A DNA stretch of 64,000 nucleotides from Balanoglossus misakiensis (taxonomy: Eukaryota; Hemichordata). Under the pieces are notes generated by a model, which was not told where the DNA came from, did no database searches, and was given only the letters and a program-made list of their open reading frames with translations. The DNA is taken from contig CM082598.2 in assembly GCA_040954595.2 (NCBI GenBank), forward strand, positions 6,820,001-6,884,000. The letters run 5' to 3'. The position numbers were made by a program, and so were the translations under genes. Numbering within the stretch: position 1 is the first letter of the stretch; the number at the start of each line of letters is the position of its first letter. Of this stretch, positions 44,553 through 58,334 are shown one piece after another.

Positions 44553-47500
44553 ATGAAAATCATCCAAAAATGAGAATTTTTCGACTTTGCGAAATTTCAA
44601 TATTTGTCCATTTTTTGATAAAATTCATGGGTTATAGCTCATGAAAATAACCCAAAAATGACCATTTTTCGACTTAGCGAAATGACAATTTTTTGACTTT
44701 GCGAAATTTCAATATTTATCCATTTTTTGATAAAAATCATGGGTTATAGCTCATGAAAATCACCCAAAAATGACAATTTTTTGACTTTGCGAAATTTCAA
44801 TATTTATCCATTTTTTGATAAAAATCATGGGTTATATATGTATGAAAATCACACAAAAATGACAATTTTTCGACTTTGCGAATTTTCAAAATTTCTTCAT
44901 TTTTTGAAAAAATCATCAGTTATAGCTCATGAAAACTATCCAAAAATGACAATTTTTCGACTTTGCGAAATTTCAATATTTATCCATTTTTTGATAAAAA
45001 TCATGGGTTATAGCTCATGAAAATCACCCAAAAATGACAATTTTTTGGCTTTGCGAAATTTCAATATTTATCCATTTTTTGATAAAAATCATGGGTTATA
45101 GCTCATGAAAATCACCCAAAAATGAAAATTTTTCGACTTTTCGAAATTTCAATGTTTATCCATTTTTTGATCAAAATCATGGGTTATAGCTCATGAAAAT
45201 CACCCAAAAATGACAATTTTTCGACTTTGCGGAATTTCAATATTTATCCATTTTTTGATAAAAATCATGGGTTATATATATATGAAAATTACACAATAAT
45301 GACAATTTTTCGACTTTGCGAATTTTCAAAATTTCTTCATTTTTTTGAAAAAATCATCAGTTAAAGCTCATGAAAATCAACCAAAAATGACAATTTTTCG
45401 ACTTTGCGAAATTTCAATATTTATCCATTTTTTGATAAAAATCATGGGTTATAGCTCATGAAAATCACCCAAAAATGACAATTTTTTGGCTTTGCGAAAT
45501 TTCAATATTTATCCATTTTTTGATAAAAATCATGGGTTATAGCTCATGAAAATCACCCAAAAATGACAATTTTTTGACTTTGCGAAATTTCAATATTTAT
45601 CCATTTTTTGATAAAAATCATGGGTTATATATATATGAAAATCACACAAAAATGACAATTTTTCGACTTTGCGAATTTTCAAAATTTCTTCATTTTTTGA
45701 AAAAATCATCAGTTATAGCTCATGAAAACTATCCAAAAATGACAATTTTTGGACTTTGCGAAATTTCAATATTTATCCATTTTTTGATAAAAATCATGGG
45801 TTATATATATATGAAAATCACACAAAAATGACAATTTTTCGACTTTGCGAATTTTCAAAATTTCTTCATTTTTTGAAAAAATCATCAGTTATAGCTCATG
45901 AAAACTATCCAAAAATGACAATTTTTGGACTTTGCGAAATTTCAATATTTATCCATTTTTTGATAAAAATCATGGGTTATAGCTCATGAAAATCACCCAA
46001 AAATGTCAATTTTTTGACTTTGCGAAATTTCAATATTTATCCATTTTTTGATAAAAATCATGGGTTATAGCTCATGAAAATCACCCAAAATGAAAATTTT
46101 TCGACTTTTCGAAATTTCAATGTTTATCCATTTTTTGAAAAAATCATCAGTTATAGCTCATGAAAACTATCCAAAAATGACAATTTTTCGACTTTGCGAA
46201 ATTTCAATATTTATCCATTTTTTGATAAAAATCATGGGTTATAGCTCATGAAAATCACCCAAAAATGACAATTTTTTGGCTTTGCGAAATTTCAATATTT
46301 ATCCATTTTTTGATAAAAATCATGGGTTATAGCTCATGAAAATCACCCAAAAATGAAAATTTTTCGACTTTGCGAATTTTCAAAATTTCTTCTTTTTTTG
46401 AAAAAATCATCAGTTATAGCTCATGAAAATCATCCAAAAATGAGAATTTTTCGACTTTGCGAAATTTCAATATTTGTCCATTTTTTGATAAAAATCATGG
46501 GTTATAGCTCATGAAAATAACCCAAAAATGACCATTTTTCGACTTAGCGAAATGACAATTTTTTGACTTTGCGAAATTTCAATATTTATCCATTTTTTGA
46601 TAAAAATCATGGGTTATAGCTCATGAAAATCACCCAAAAATGACAATTTTTTGACTTTGCGAAATTTCAATATTTATCCATTTTTTGATAAAAATCATGG
46701 GTTATATATATATGAAAATCACACAAAAATGACAATTTTTCGACTTTGCGAATTTTCAAAATTTCTTCATTTTTTGAAAAAATCATCAGTTATAGCTCAT
46801 GAAAACTATCCAAAAATGACAATTTTTCGACTTTGCGAAATTTCAATATTTATCCATTTTTTGATAAAAATCATGGGTTATAGCTCATGAAAATCACCCA
46901 AAAATGACAATTTTTTGGCTTTGCGAAATTTCAATATTTATCCATTTTTTGATAAAAATCATGGGTTATAGCTCATGAAAATCACCCAAAAATGACAATT
47001 TTTTGACTTTGCGAAATTTCAATATTTATCCATTTTTTGATAAAAATCATGGGTTATATATATATGAAAATCACACAAAAATGACAATTTTTCGACTTTG
47101 CGAATTTTCAAAATTTCTTCATTTTTTGAAAAAATCATCAGTTATAGCTCATGAAAACTATCCAAAAATGACAATTTTTGGACTTTGCGAAATTTCAATA
47201 TTTATCCATTTTTTGATAAAAATCATGGGTTACAGCTCATGAAAATCACCCAAAAATGACAATTTTTTGACTTTGCGAAATTTCAATATTTATCCATTTT
47301 TTGATAAAAATCATGGGTTATAGCTCATGAAAATCACCCAAAAATGAAAATTTTTCGACTTTTCAAAATTTCAATGTTTATCCATTTTTTGATAAAAATC
47401 ATGGGTTATAGCTCATGAAAATCACCTAAAAATGACAATTTTTCGACTTTGCGAAATTTTAATATTTATCCATTTTTTGATAAAAATCATGGGTTATAGC

Positions 47501-48795
47501 TCATGAACATCACCCAAAAATGACAATTTTTCGACTTTGCGGAATTTCAATATTTATCCATTTTTTGATAAAAATCATGGGTTATATATGTATATGAAAA
47601 TTACACAAAAATGACAATTTTTCGACTTTGCGAATTTTCAAAATTTCTTCTTTTTTGAAAAAATCATCAGTTATAGCTCATGAAAATCATCCAAAAATGA
47701 CAATTTTTCGACTTTGCGAAATTTCAATATTTATCCATTTTTTGATAAAAATCATGGGTTATAGCTCATGAAAATCACCCAAAAATGACAATTTTTTGAC
47801 TTTGCGAAATTTCAATATTTATCCATTTTTGATAAAAATCATGGGTTATAGCTCATGAAAATAACCCAAAAATGACCATTTCTTGACTTAGCGAAATGAC
47901 AATTTTTGGACTTTGAGAAATTTCAATATTTATCCATTTTTTATAAAAATCATGGGTTATAGCTCATGAAAATCACCCAAAAATGACAATTTTTCGACTT
48001 TGCGAAATTTCAATATTTATCCATTTTTTGATAAAAATCATTGGTTATAGCTCACGAAAATCACCCAAAAATGACAATTTTTCGACTTTGCGAATTTTCA
48101 AAATTTCTTCATTTTTTGAAAAAATCATCAGTTATAGCTCATGAAAATCATCCAAAAATGACAATTTTTCGACTTTGCGAAATTTCAATGTTTATCCATT
48201 CTTTGAGAAAAATCATGGGTTATATATATATGAAAATCACCCAAAAATGACAATTTTTCGACTTTGCGAATTTTCAAAATTTCTTCATTTTTTGAAAAAA
48301 TCATCAGTTATAGCTCATGAAAATCATCCAAAAATGACAATTTTTCGACTTTGCGAATTTTCAAAATTTCTTCATTTTTTGAAAAAATCATCAGTTATAG
48401 CTCATGAAAATCATCCAAAAATGACAATTTTTCGACTTTGCGAATTTTCAAAATTTCTTCATTTTTTGAAAAAATCATCAGTTATAGCTCATGAAAACTA
48501 TCCAAAAATGACAATTTTTGGACTTTGCGAAATTTCAATATTTATCCATTTTTTGATAAAAATCATGGGTTATAGCTCATGAAAATCACCCAAAAATGAC
48601 AATTTTTTGACTTTGCGAAATTTCAATATTTATCCATTTTTTGATAAAAATCATGGGTTATAGCTCATGAAAATCACCCAAAAATGAAAATTTTTCGACT
48701 TTTCGAAATTTCAATGTTTATCCATTTTTTGATAAAAATCATGGGTTATAGCTCATGAAAATCACCTAAAAATGACAATTTTTCGACTTTGCGAA
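44530..48795 (+). repeat. AT satellite, about 4.27-kb block, copy 2 (offset 7700)
   Basis: Partner of 36830-41095. The match ends where this copy continues with TTTTAATATTT and copy 1 with TTTCAATATTT. Confidence 0.82.
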
Positions 48796-50199
48796 ATTTT
48801 AATATTTATCCATTTTTTGATAAAAATCATGGGTTATAGCTCATGAACATCACCCAAAAATGACAATTTTTCGACTTTGCGGAATTTCAATATTTATCCA
48901 TTTTTTGATAAAAATCATGGGTTATATATGTATATGAAAATTACACAAAAATGACAATTTTTCGACTTTGCGAATTTTCAAAATTTCTTCTTTTTTTGAA
49001 AAAATCATCAGTTATAGCTCATGAAAATCATCCAAAAATGAGAATTTTTCGACTTTGCGAAATTTCAATATTTATCCATTTTTTGATAAAAATCATGGGT
49101 TATAGCTCATGAAAATAACCCAAAAATGACCATTTTTCGACTTAGCGAAATGACAATTTTTTGACTTTGCGAAATTTCAATATTTATCCATTTTTTGATA
49201 AAAATCATGGGTTATAGCTCATGAAAATCACCCAAAAATGACAATTTTTTGACTTTGCGAAATTTCAATATTTATCCATTTTTTGATAAAAATCATGGGT
49301 TATATATATATGAAAATCACACAAAAATGACAATTTTTCGACTTTGCGAATTTTCAAAATTTCTTCATTTTTTGAAAAAATCATCAGTTATAGCTCATGA
49401 AAACTATCCAAAAATGACAATTTTTCGACTTTGCGAAATTTCAATATTTATCCATTTTTTGATAAAAATCATGGGTTATAGCTCATGAAAATCACCCAAA
49501 AATGACAATTTTTTGGCTTTGCGAAATTTCAATATTTATCCATTTTTTGATAAAAATCATGGGTTATAGCTCATGAAAATCACCCAAAAATGAAAATTTT
49601 TCGACTTTTCGAAATTTCAATGTTTATCAATTTTTTGATCAAAATCATGGGTTATAGCTCATGAAAATCACCCAAAAATGACAATTTTTCGACTTTGCGA
49701 AATTTCAATATTTATCCATGTTTTGATAAAAATCATGGGTTATAGCTCATGAAAATCTCCCAAAAATGACAATTTTTTGACTTTGCGAAATTTCAATATT
49801 TATCCATTTTTTGATAAAAATCATGGGTTATATATATATGAAAATCACACAAAAATGACAATTTTTCGACTTTGCGAATTTTCAAAATTTCTTCATTTTT
49901 TGAAAAAATCATCAGTTATAGCTCATGAAAACTATCCAAAAATGACAATTTTTGGACTTTGCGAAATTTCAATATTTATCCATTTTTTGATAAAAATCAT
50001 GGGTTATAGCTCATGAAAATCACCCAAAAATGACAATTTTTTGACTTTGCGAAATTTCAATATTTATCCATTTTTTGATAAAAATCATGGGTTATAGCTC
50101 ATGAAAATCACCCAAAAATGAAAATTTTTCGACTTTTCAAAATTTCAATGTTTATCCATTTTTTGATAAAAATCATGGGTTATAGCTCATGAAAATCAC

Positions 50200-51260
50200 C
50201 CAAAAATGACAATTTTTCGACTTTGCGAAATTTCAATATTTATCCATTTTTTGATAAAAATCATTGGTTATAGCTCACGAAAATCACCCAAAAATGACAA
50301 TTTTTCGACTTTGCGAATTTTCAAAATTTCTTCATTTTTTGAAAAAATCATCAGTTATAGCTCATGAAAATCATCCAAAAATGACAATTTTTCGACTTTG
50401 CGAAATTTCAATGTTTATCCATTCTTTGAGAAAAATCATGGGTTATATATATATGAAAATCACCCAAAAATGACAATTTTTCGACTTTGCGAATTTTCAA
50501 AATTTCTTCATTTTTTGAAAAAATCATCAGTTATAGCTCATGAAAATCATCCAAAAATGACAATTTTTCGACTTTGCGAAATGTCAATATTTATCCATTT
50601 TTTGATAAAAATCATGGGTTATAGCTCATGAAAATCACCCAAAAATGACAATTTTTTGACTTTGCGAAATTTCAATATTTATCCATTTTTGATAAAAATC
50701 ATGGGTTATAGCTCATGAAAATAACCCAAAAATGACCATTTCTCGACTTAGCGAAATGACAATTTTTGGACTTTGAGAAATTTCAATATTTATCCATTTT
50801 TTATAAAAATCATGGGTTATAGCTCATGAAAATCACCCAAAAATGACAATTTTTCGACTTTGCGAAATTTCAAAATTTATCCATTTTTTGATAAAAATCA
50901 TTGGTTATAGCTCACGAAAATCACCCAAAAATGACAATTTTTCGACTTTGCGAATTTTCAAAATTTCTTCATTTTTTGAAAAAATCATCAGTTATAGCTC
51001 ATGAAAATCATCCAAAAATGACAATTTTTCGACTTTGCGAAATTTCAATGTTTATCCATTCTTTGAGAAAAATCATGGGTTATATATATATGAAAATCAC
51101 CCAAAAATGACAATTTTTCGACTTTGCGAATTTTCAAAATTTCTTCATTTTTTGAAAAAATCATCAGTTATAGCTCATGAAAATCATCCAAAAATGACAA
51201 TTTTTCGACTTTGCGAAATTTCAATATTTATCCATTTTTTGATAAAAATCATGGGTTATA
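50200..51260 (+). repeat. AT satellite, 637-bp units within a 2000-bp-offset block, copy 1
   Basis: A 637-bp unit starts at 50264, 50901 and 51538. The interval matches 52200-53260 at an offset of exactly 2000 bp (50264/52264, 50398/52398, 50901/52901). Confidence 0.82.
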
Positions 51261-52199
51261 GCTCATGAAAATCACCCAAAAATGACAATTTTTTGACTTT
51301 GCGAAATTTCAATATTTATCCATTTTTGATAAAAATCATGGGTTATAGCTCATGAAAATAACCCAAAAATGACCATTTCTCGACTTAGCGAAATGACAAT
51401 TTTTGGACTTTGAGAAATTTCAATATTTATCCATTTTTTATAAAAATCATGGGTTATAGCTCATGAAAATCACCCAAAAATGACAATTTTTCGACTTTGC
51501 GAAATTTCAAAATTTATCCATTTTTTGATAAAAATCATTGGTTATAGCTCACGAAAATCACCCAAAAATGACAATTTTTCGACTTTGCGAATTTTCAAAA
51601 TTTCTTCATTTTTTGAAAAAATCATCAGTTATAGCTCATGAAAATCATCCAAAAATGACAATTTTTCGACTTTGCGAAATTTCAATATTTATCCATTTTT
51701 TGATAAAAATCATGGGTTATAGCTCATGAAAATCACCCAAAAATGACAATTTTTTGACTTTGCGAAATTTCAATATTTATCCATTTTTTGATAAAAATCA
51801 TGGGTTATATATGTATATGAAAATTACACAAAAATGACAATTTTTCGACTTTGCGAATTTTCAAAATTTCTTCTTTTTTGAAAAAATCATCAGTTATAGC
51901 TCATGAAAATCATCCAAAAATGACAATTTTTCGACTTTGCGAAATTTCAATATTTATCCATTTTTTGATAAAAATCATGGGTTATAGCTCATGAAAATCA
52001 CCCAAAAATGACTATTTTTTGACTTTGCGAAATTTCAATATTTATCCATTTTTGATAAAAATCATGGGTTATAGCTCATGAAAATAACCCAAAAATGACC
52101 ATTTCTCGACTTAGCGAAATGACAATTTTTGGACTTTGAGAAATTTCAATATTTATCCATTTTTTATAAAAATCATGGGTTATAGCTCATGAAAATCAC

Positions 52200-53260
52200 C
52201 CAAAAATGACAATTTTTCGACTTTGCGAAATTTCAATATTTATCCATTTTTTGATAAAAATCATTGGTTATAGCTCACGAAAATCACCCAAAAATGACAA
52301 TTTTTCGACTTTGCGAATTTTCAAAATTTCTTCATTTTTTGAAAAAATCATCAGTTATAGCTCATGAAAATCATCCAAAAATGACAATTTTTCGACTTTG
52401 CGAAATTTCAATGTTTATCCATTCTTTGAGAAAAATCATGGGTTATATATATATGAAAATCACCCAAAAATGACAATTTTTCGACTTTGCGAATTTTCAA
52501 AATTTCTTCATTTTTTGAAAAAATCATCAGTTATAGCTCATGAAAATCATCCAAAAATGACAATTTTTCGACTTTGCGAAATGTCAATATTTATCCATTT
52601 TTTGATAAAAATCATGGGTTATAGCTCATGAAAATCACCCAAAAATGACAATTTTTTGACTTTGCGAAATTTCAATATTTATCCATTTTTGATAAAAATC
52701 ATGGGTTATAGCTCATGAAAATAACCCAAAAATGACCATTTCTCGACTTAGCGAAATGACAATTTTTGGACTTTGAGAAATTTCAATATTTATCCATTTT
52801 TTATAAAAATCATGGGTTATAGCTCATGAAAATCACCCAAAAATGACAATTTTTCGACTTTGCGAAATTTCAAAATTTATCCATTTTTTGATAAAAATCA
52901 TTGGTTATAGCTCACGAAAATCACCCAAAAATGACAATTTTTCGACTTTGCGAATTTTCAAAATTTCTTCATTTTTTGAAAAAATCATCAGTTATAGCTC
53001 ATGAAAATCATCCAAAAATGACAATTTTTCGACTTTGCGAAATTTCAATGTTTATCCATTCTTTGAGAAAAATCATGGGTTATATATATATGAAAATCAC
53101 CCAAAAATGACAATTTTTCGACTTTGCGAATTTTCAAAATTTCTTCATTTTTTGAAAAAATCATCAGTTATAGCTCATGAAAATCATCCAAAAATGACAA
53201 TTTTTCGACTTTGCGAAATTTCAATATTTATCCATTTTTTGATAAAAATCATGGGTTATA
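52200..53260 (+). repeat. AT satellite, 2000-bp-offset block, copy 2
   Basis: Partner of the previous block, again with internal 637-bp spacing (52264, 52901). Confidence 0.82.
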
Positions 53261-54349
53261 GCTCATGAAAATAACCCAAAAATGACCATTTTTCGACTTA
53301 GCGAAATGACAATTTTTGGACTTTGCGAAATTTCAATATTTATCCATTTTTTGATAAAAATCATGGGTTATAGCTCATGAAAATCACCCAAAAATGAAAA
53401 TTTTTCGACTTTTCGAAATTTCAATGTTTATCCATTTTTTGATAAAAATCATGGGTTATAGCTCATGAAAATCACCTAAAAATGACAATTTTTCGACTTT
53501 GCGAAATTTTAATATTTATCCATTTTTTGATAAAAATCATGGGTTATAGCTCATGAACATCACCCAAAAATGACAATTTTTCGACTTTGCGGAATTTCAA
53601 TATTTATCCATTTTTTGATAAAAATCATGGGTTATATATGTATATGAAAATTACACAAAAATGACAATTTTTCGACTTTGCGAATTTTCAAAATGTCTTC
53701 TTTTTTTGAAAAAATCATCAGTTATAGCTCATGAAAATCATCCAAAAATGAGAATTTTTCGACTTTGCGAAATTTCAATATTTATCCATTTTTTGATAAA
53801 AATCATGGGTTATAGCTCATGAAAATAACCCAAAAATGACCATTTTTCGACTTAGCGAAATGACAATTTTTTGACTTTGCGAAATTTCAATATTTATCCA
53901 TTTTTTGATAAAAATCATGGGTTATAGCTCATGAAAATCACCCAAAAATGACAATTTTTTGACGTTGCGAAATTTCAATATTTATCCATTTTTTGATAAA
54001 AATCATGGGTTATATATATATGAAAATCACACAAAAATGACAATTTTTCGACTTTGCGAATTTTCAAAATTTCTTCATTTTTTGAAAAAATCATCAGTTA
54101 TAGCTCATGAAAACTATCCAAAAATGACAATTTTTCGACTTTGCGAAATTTCAATATTTATCCATTTTTTGATAAAAATCATGGGTTATAGCTCATGAAA
54201 ATCACCCAAAAATGACAATTTTTTGGCTTTGCGAAATTTCAATATTTATCCATTTTTTGATAAAAATCATGGGTTATAGCTCATGAAAATCACCCAAAAA
54301 TGAAAATTTTTCGACTTTTCGAAATTTCAATGTTTATCAATTTTTTGAT

Positions 54350-57300
54350 CAAAATCATGGGTTATAGCTCATGAAAATCACCCAAAAATGACAATTTTTC
54401 GACTTTGCGAAATTTCAATATTTATCCATTTTTTGATAAAAATCATGGGTTATAGCTCATGAAAATCACCCAAAAATGACAATTTTTTGACTTTGCGAAA
54501 TTTCAATATTTATCCATTTTTTGATAAAAATCATGGGTTATATATATATGAAAATCACACAAAAATGACAATTTTTCGACTTTGCGAATTTTCAAAATTT
54601 CTTCTTTTTTGAAAAAATCATCAGTTATAGCTCATGAAAATCATCCAAAAATGACAATTTTTCGACTTTGCGAAATTTCAATATTTATCCATTTTTTGAT
54701 AAAAATCATGGGTTATAGCTCATGAAAATCACCCAAAAATGACAATTTTTTGACTTTGCGAAATTTCAATATTTATCCATTTTTGATAAAAATCATGGGT
54801 TATAGCTCATGAAAATAACCCAAAAATGACCATTTCTCGACTTAGCGAAATGACAATTTTTGGACTTTGAGAAATTTCAATATTTATCCATTTTTTATAA
54901 AAATCATGGGTTATAGCTCATGAAAATCACCCAAAAATGACAATTTTTCGACTTTGCGAAATTTCAATATTTATCCATTTTTTGATAAAAATCATTGGTT
55001 ATAGCTCACGAAAATCACCCAAAAATGACAATTTTTCGACTTTGCGAATTTTCAAAATTTCTTCATTTTTTGAAAAAATCATCAGTTATAGCTCATGAAA
55101 ATCATCCAAAAATGACAATTTTTCGACTTTGCGAAATTTCAATGTTTATCCATTCTTTGAGAAAAATAATGGGTTATATATATATGAAAATCACCCAAAA
55201 ATGACAATTTTTCGACTTTGCGAATTTTCAAAATTTCTTCATTTTTTGAAAAAATCATCAGTTATATAGCTCATGAAAATCATCCAAAAATGACAATTTT
55301 TCGACTTTGCGAAATGTCAATATTTATCCATTTTTTGATAAAAATCATGGGTTATAGCTCATGAAAATCACCCAAAAATGACAATTTTTTGACTTTGCGA
55401 AATTTCAATATTTATCCATTTTTGATAAAAATCATGGGTTATAGCTCATGAAAATAACCCAAAAATGACCATTTCTCGACTTAGCGAAATGACAATTTTT
55501 GGACTTTGAGAAATTTCAATATTTATCCATTTTTTATAAAAATCATGGGTTATAGCTCATGAAAATCACCCAAAAATGACAATTTTTCGACTTTGCGAAA
55601 TTTCAAAATTTATCCATTTTTTGATAAAAATCATTGGTTATAGCTCACGAAAATCACCCAAAAATGACAATTTTTCGACTTTGCGAATTTTCAAAATTTC
55701 TTCATTTTTTGAAAAAATCATCAGTTATAGCTCATGAAAATCATCCAAAAATGACAATTTTTCGACTTTGCGAAATTTCAATGTTTATCCATTCTTTGAG
55801 AAAAATCATGGGTTATATATATATGAAAATCACCCAAAAATGACAATTTTTCGACTTTGCGAATTTTCAAAATTTCTTCATTTTTTGAAAAAATCATCAG
55901 TTATAGCTCATGAAAATCATCCAAAAATGACAATTTTTCGACTTTGCGAAATTTCAATATTTATCCATTTTTTGATAAAAATCATGGGTTATAGCTCATG
56001 AAAATAACCCAAAAATGACCATTTTTCGACTTAGCGAAATGACAATTTTTGGACTTTGCGAAATTTCAATATTTATCCATTTTTTGATAAAAATCATGGG
56101 TTATAGCTCATGAAAATCACCCAAAAATGACAATTTTTTGACTTTGCGAAATTTCAATATTTATCCATTTTTTGATAAAAATCATGGGTTATATATATAT
56201 GAAAATCACACAAAAATGACAATTTTTCGACTTTGCGAATTTTCAAAATTTCTTCATTTTTTGAAAAAATCATCAGTTATAGCTTATGAAAACTATCCAA
56301 AAATGACAATTTTTCGACTTTGCGAAATTTCAATATTTATCCATTTTTTGATAAAAATCATGGGTTATAGCTCATGAAAATCACCCAAAAATGACAATTT
56401 TTTGGCTTTGCGAAATTTCAATATTTATCCATTTTTTGATAAAAATCATGGGTTATAGCTCATGAAAATCACCTAAAAATGAAAATTTTTCGACTTTTCG
56501 AAATTTCAATGTTTATCCATTCGTTGAGAAAAATCATGGGTTATATATATATGAAAATCACCCAAAAATGACAATTTTTCGACTTTGCGAATTTTCAGAA
56601 TTTCTTCATTTTTTGAAAAAATCATCAATTATAGCTCATGAAAATCATCCAAAATGACAATTTTTCGACTTTGCGAAATTTCAATGTTTATCCATTTTTT
56701 GATCAAAATCATGGGTTATAGCTCATGAAAATCACCAAAAAATGACAATTTTTCGACTTTGCGAAATTTCAATATTTATCCATTTTTTGTTAAAATCATG
56801 GGTTATAGCTCATGAAAATAACCCAAAAATGACCATTTTTCGACTTAGCGAAATGACAATTTTTTGACTTTGCGAAATTTCAATATTTATCCATTTTTTG
56901 ATAAAAATCATGGGTTATTGCTCATGAAAATCACCCAAAAATGAAAATTTTTTGACTTTGCGAAATTTCGATATTTATCCATTTATTTAAAAAAATCATG
57001 GGTTATAGCTCATGAAAATCACCCAAAAATGACAATTTTTCGACTTTGCGAAATTTCAATATTTATCCATTTTTTGATAAAAATCATTGGTTATAGCTCA
57101 CGAAAATCACCCAAAAATGACAATTTTTTGACTTTGCGAAATTTCAATATTTATCCATTTTTTGATAAAAATCATGGGTTATATATATATGAAAATCACA
57201 CAAAAATGACAATTTTTCGACTTTGCGAATTTTCAAAATTTCTTCATTTTTTGAAAAAAATCATCAGTTATAGCTCATGAAAACTATCCAAAAATGACAA

Positions 57301-58334
57301 TTTTTCGACTTTGCGAAATTTCAATATTTATCCATTTTTTGATAAAAATCATGGGTTATAGCTCATGAAAATCACCCAAAAATGACAATTTTTTGGCTTT
57401 GCGAAATTTCAATATTTATCCATTTTTTGATAAAAATCATGGGTTATAGCTCATGAAAATCACCCAAAAATGAAAATTTTTCGACTTTTCGAAATTTCAA
57501 TGTTTATCCATTCGTTGAGAAAAATCATGGGTTATATATATATGAAAATCACCCAAAAATGACAATTTTTCGACTTTGCGAATTTTCAGAATTTCTTCAT
57601 TTTTTGAAAAAATCATCAGTTATAGCTCATGAAAATCATCCAAAAATGACAATTTTTTTGACTTTGCGAAATTTCAATGTTTATCCATTTTTTGATCAAA
57701 ATCATGGGTTATAGCTCATGAAAATCACCCAAAAATGACCATTTTTCGACTTAGCGAAATGACAATTTTTTGACTTTGCGAAATTTCAATATTTATCCAT
57801 TTATTTAAAAAAATCATGGGTTATAGCTCATGAAAATCACCCAAAAATGACAATTTTTCGACTTTGCGAAATTTCAATATTTATCCATTTTTTGATAAAA
57901 ATCATTGGTTATAGCTCACGAAAATCACCCAAAAATGACAATTTTTCGACTTTGCGAATTTTCAAAATTTCTTCATTTTTTGAAAAAATCATCAGTTATA
58001 GGTCATGAAAATCATCCAAAAATGACAATTTTTCGACTTTGCGAAATTTCAATGTTTATCCATTCGTTGAGAAAAATCATTGGTTATATATATATGAAAA
58101 TCACCCAAAAATGACAAGTTTTCGACTTTGCAAATTTTCAGAATTTCTTCATTTTTTGAAAAAATCATCAGTTATAGCTCATGAAAATCATCCAAAAATG
58201 ACAATTTTTGGACTTTGCGAAATTTCAATATTTATCCATTTTTTGATAAAAATCATGGGTTATTGCTCATGAAAATCACCCAAAAATGACAATTTTTTGA
58301 CTTTGCGAAATTTCAATATTTATCCATTTTTTAT
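54350..58334 (+). repeat. AT satellite, 3985-bp tandem duplication, copy 1
   Basis: Matches the next block at offset 3985, dropping to 3984 after about 57260 because copy 1 has one extra A in GAAAAAAATCATC. Few other differences were seen over 4 kb, so the duplication is recent. It contains a 639-bp sub-repeat (54995, 55634). Confidence 0.85.
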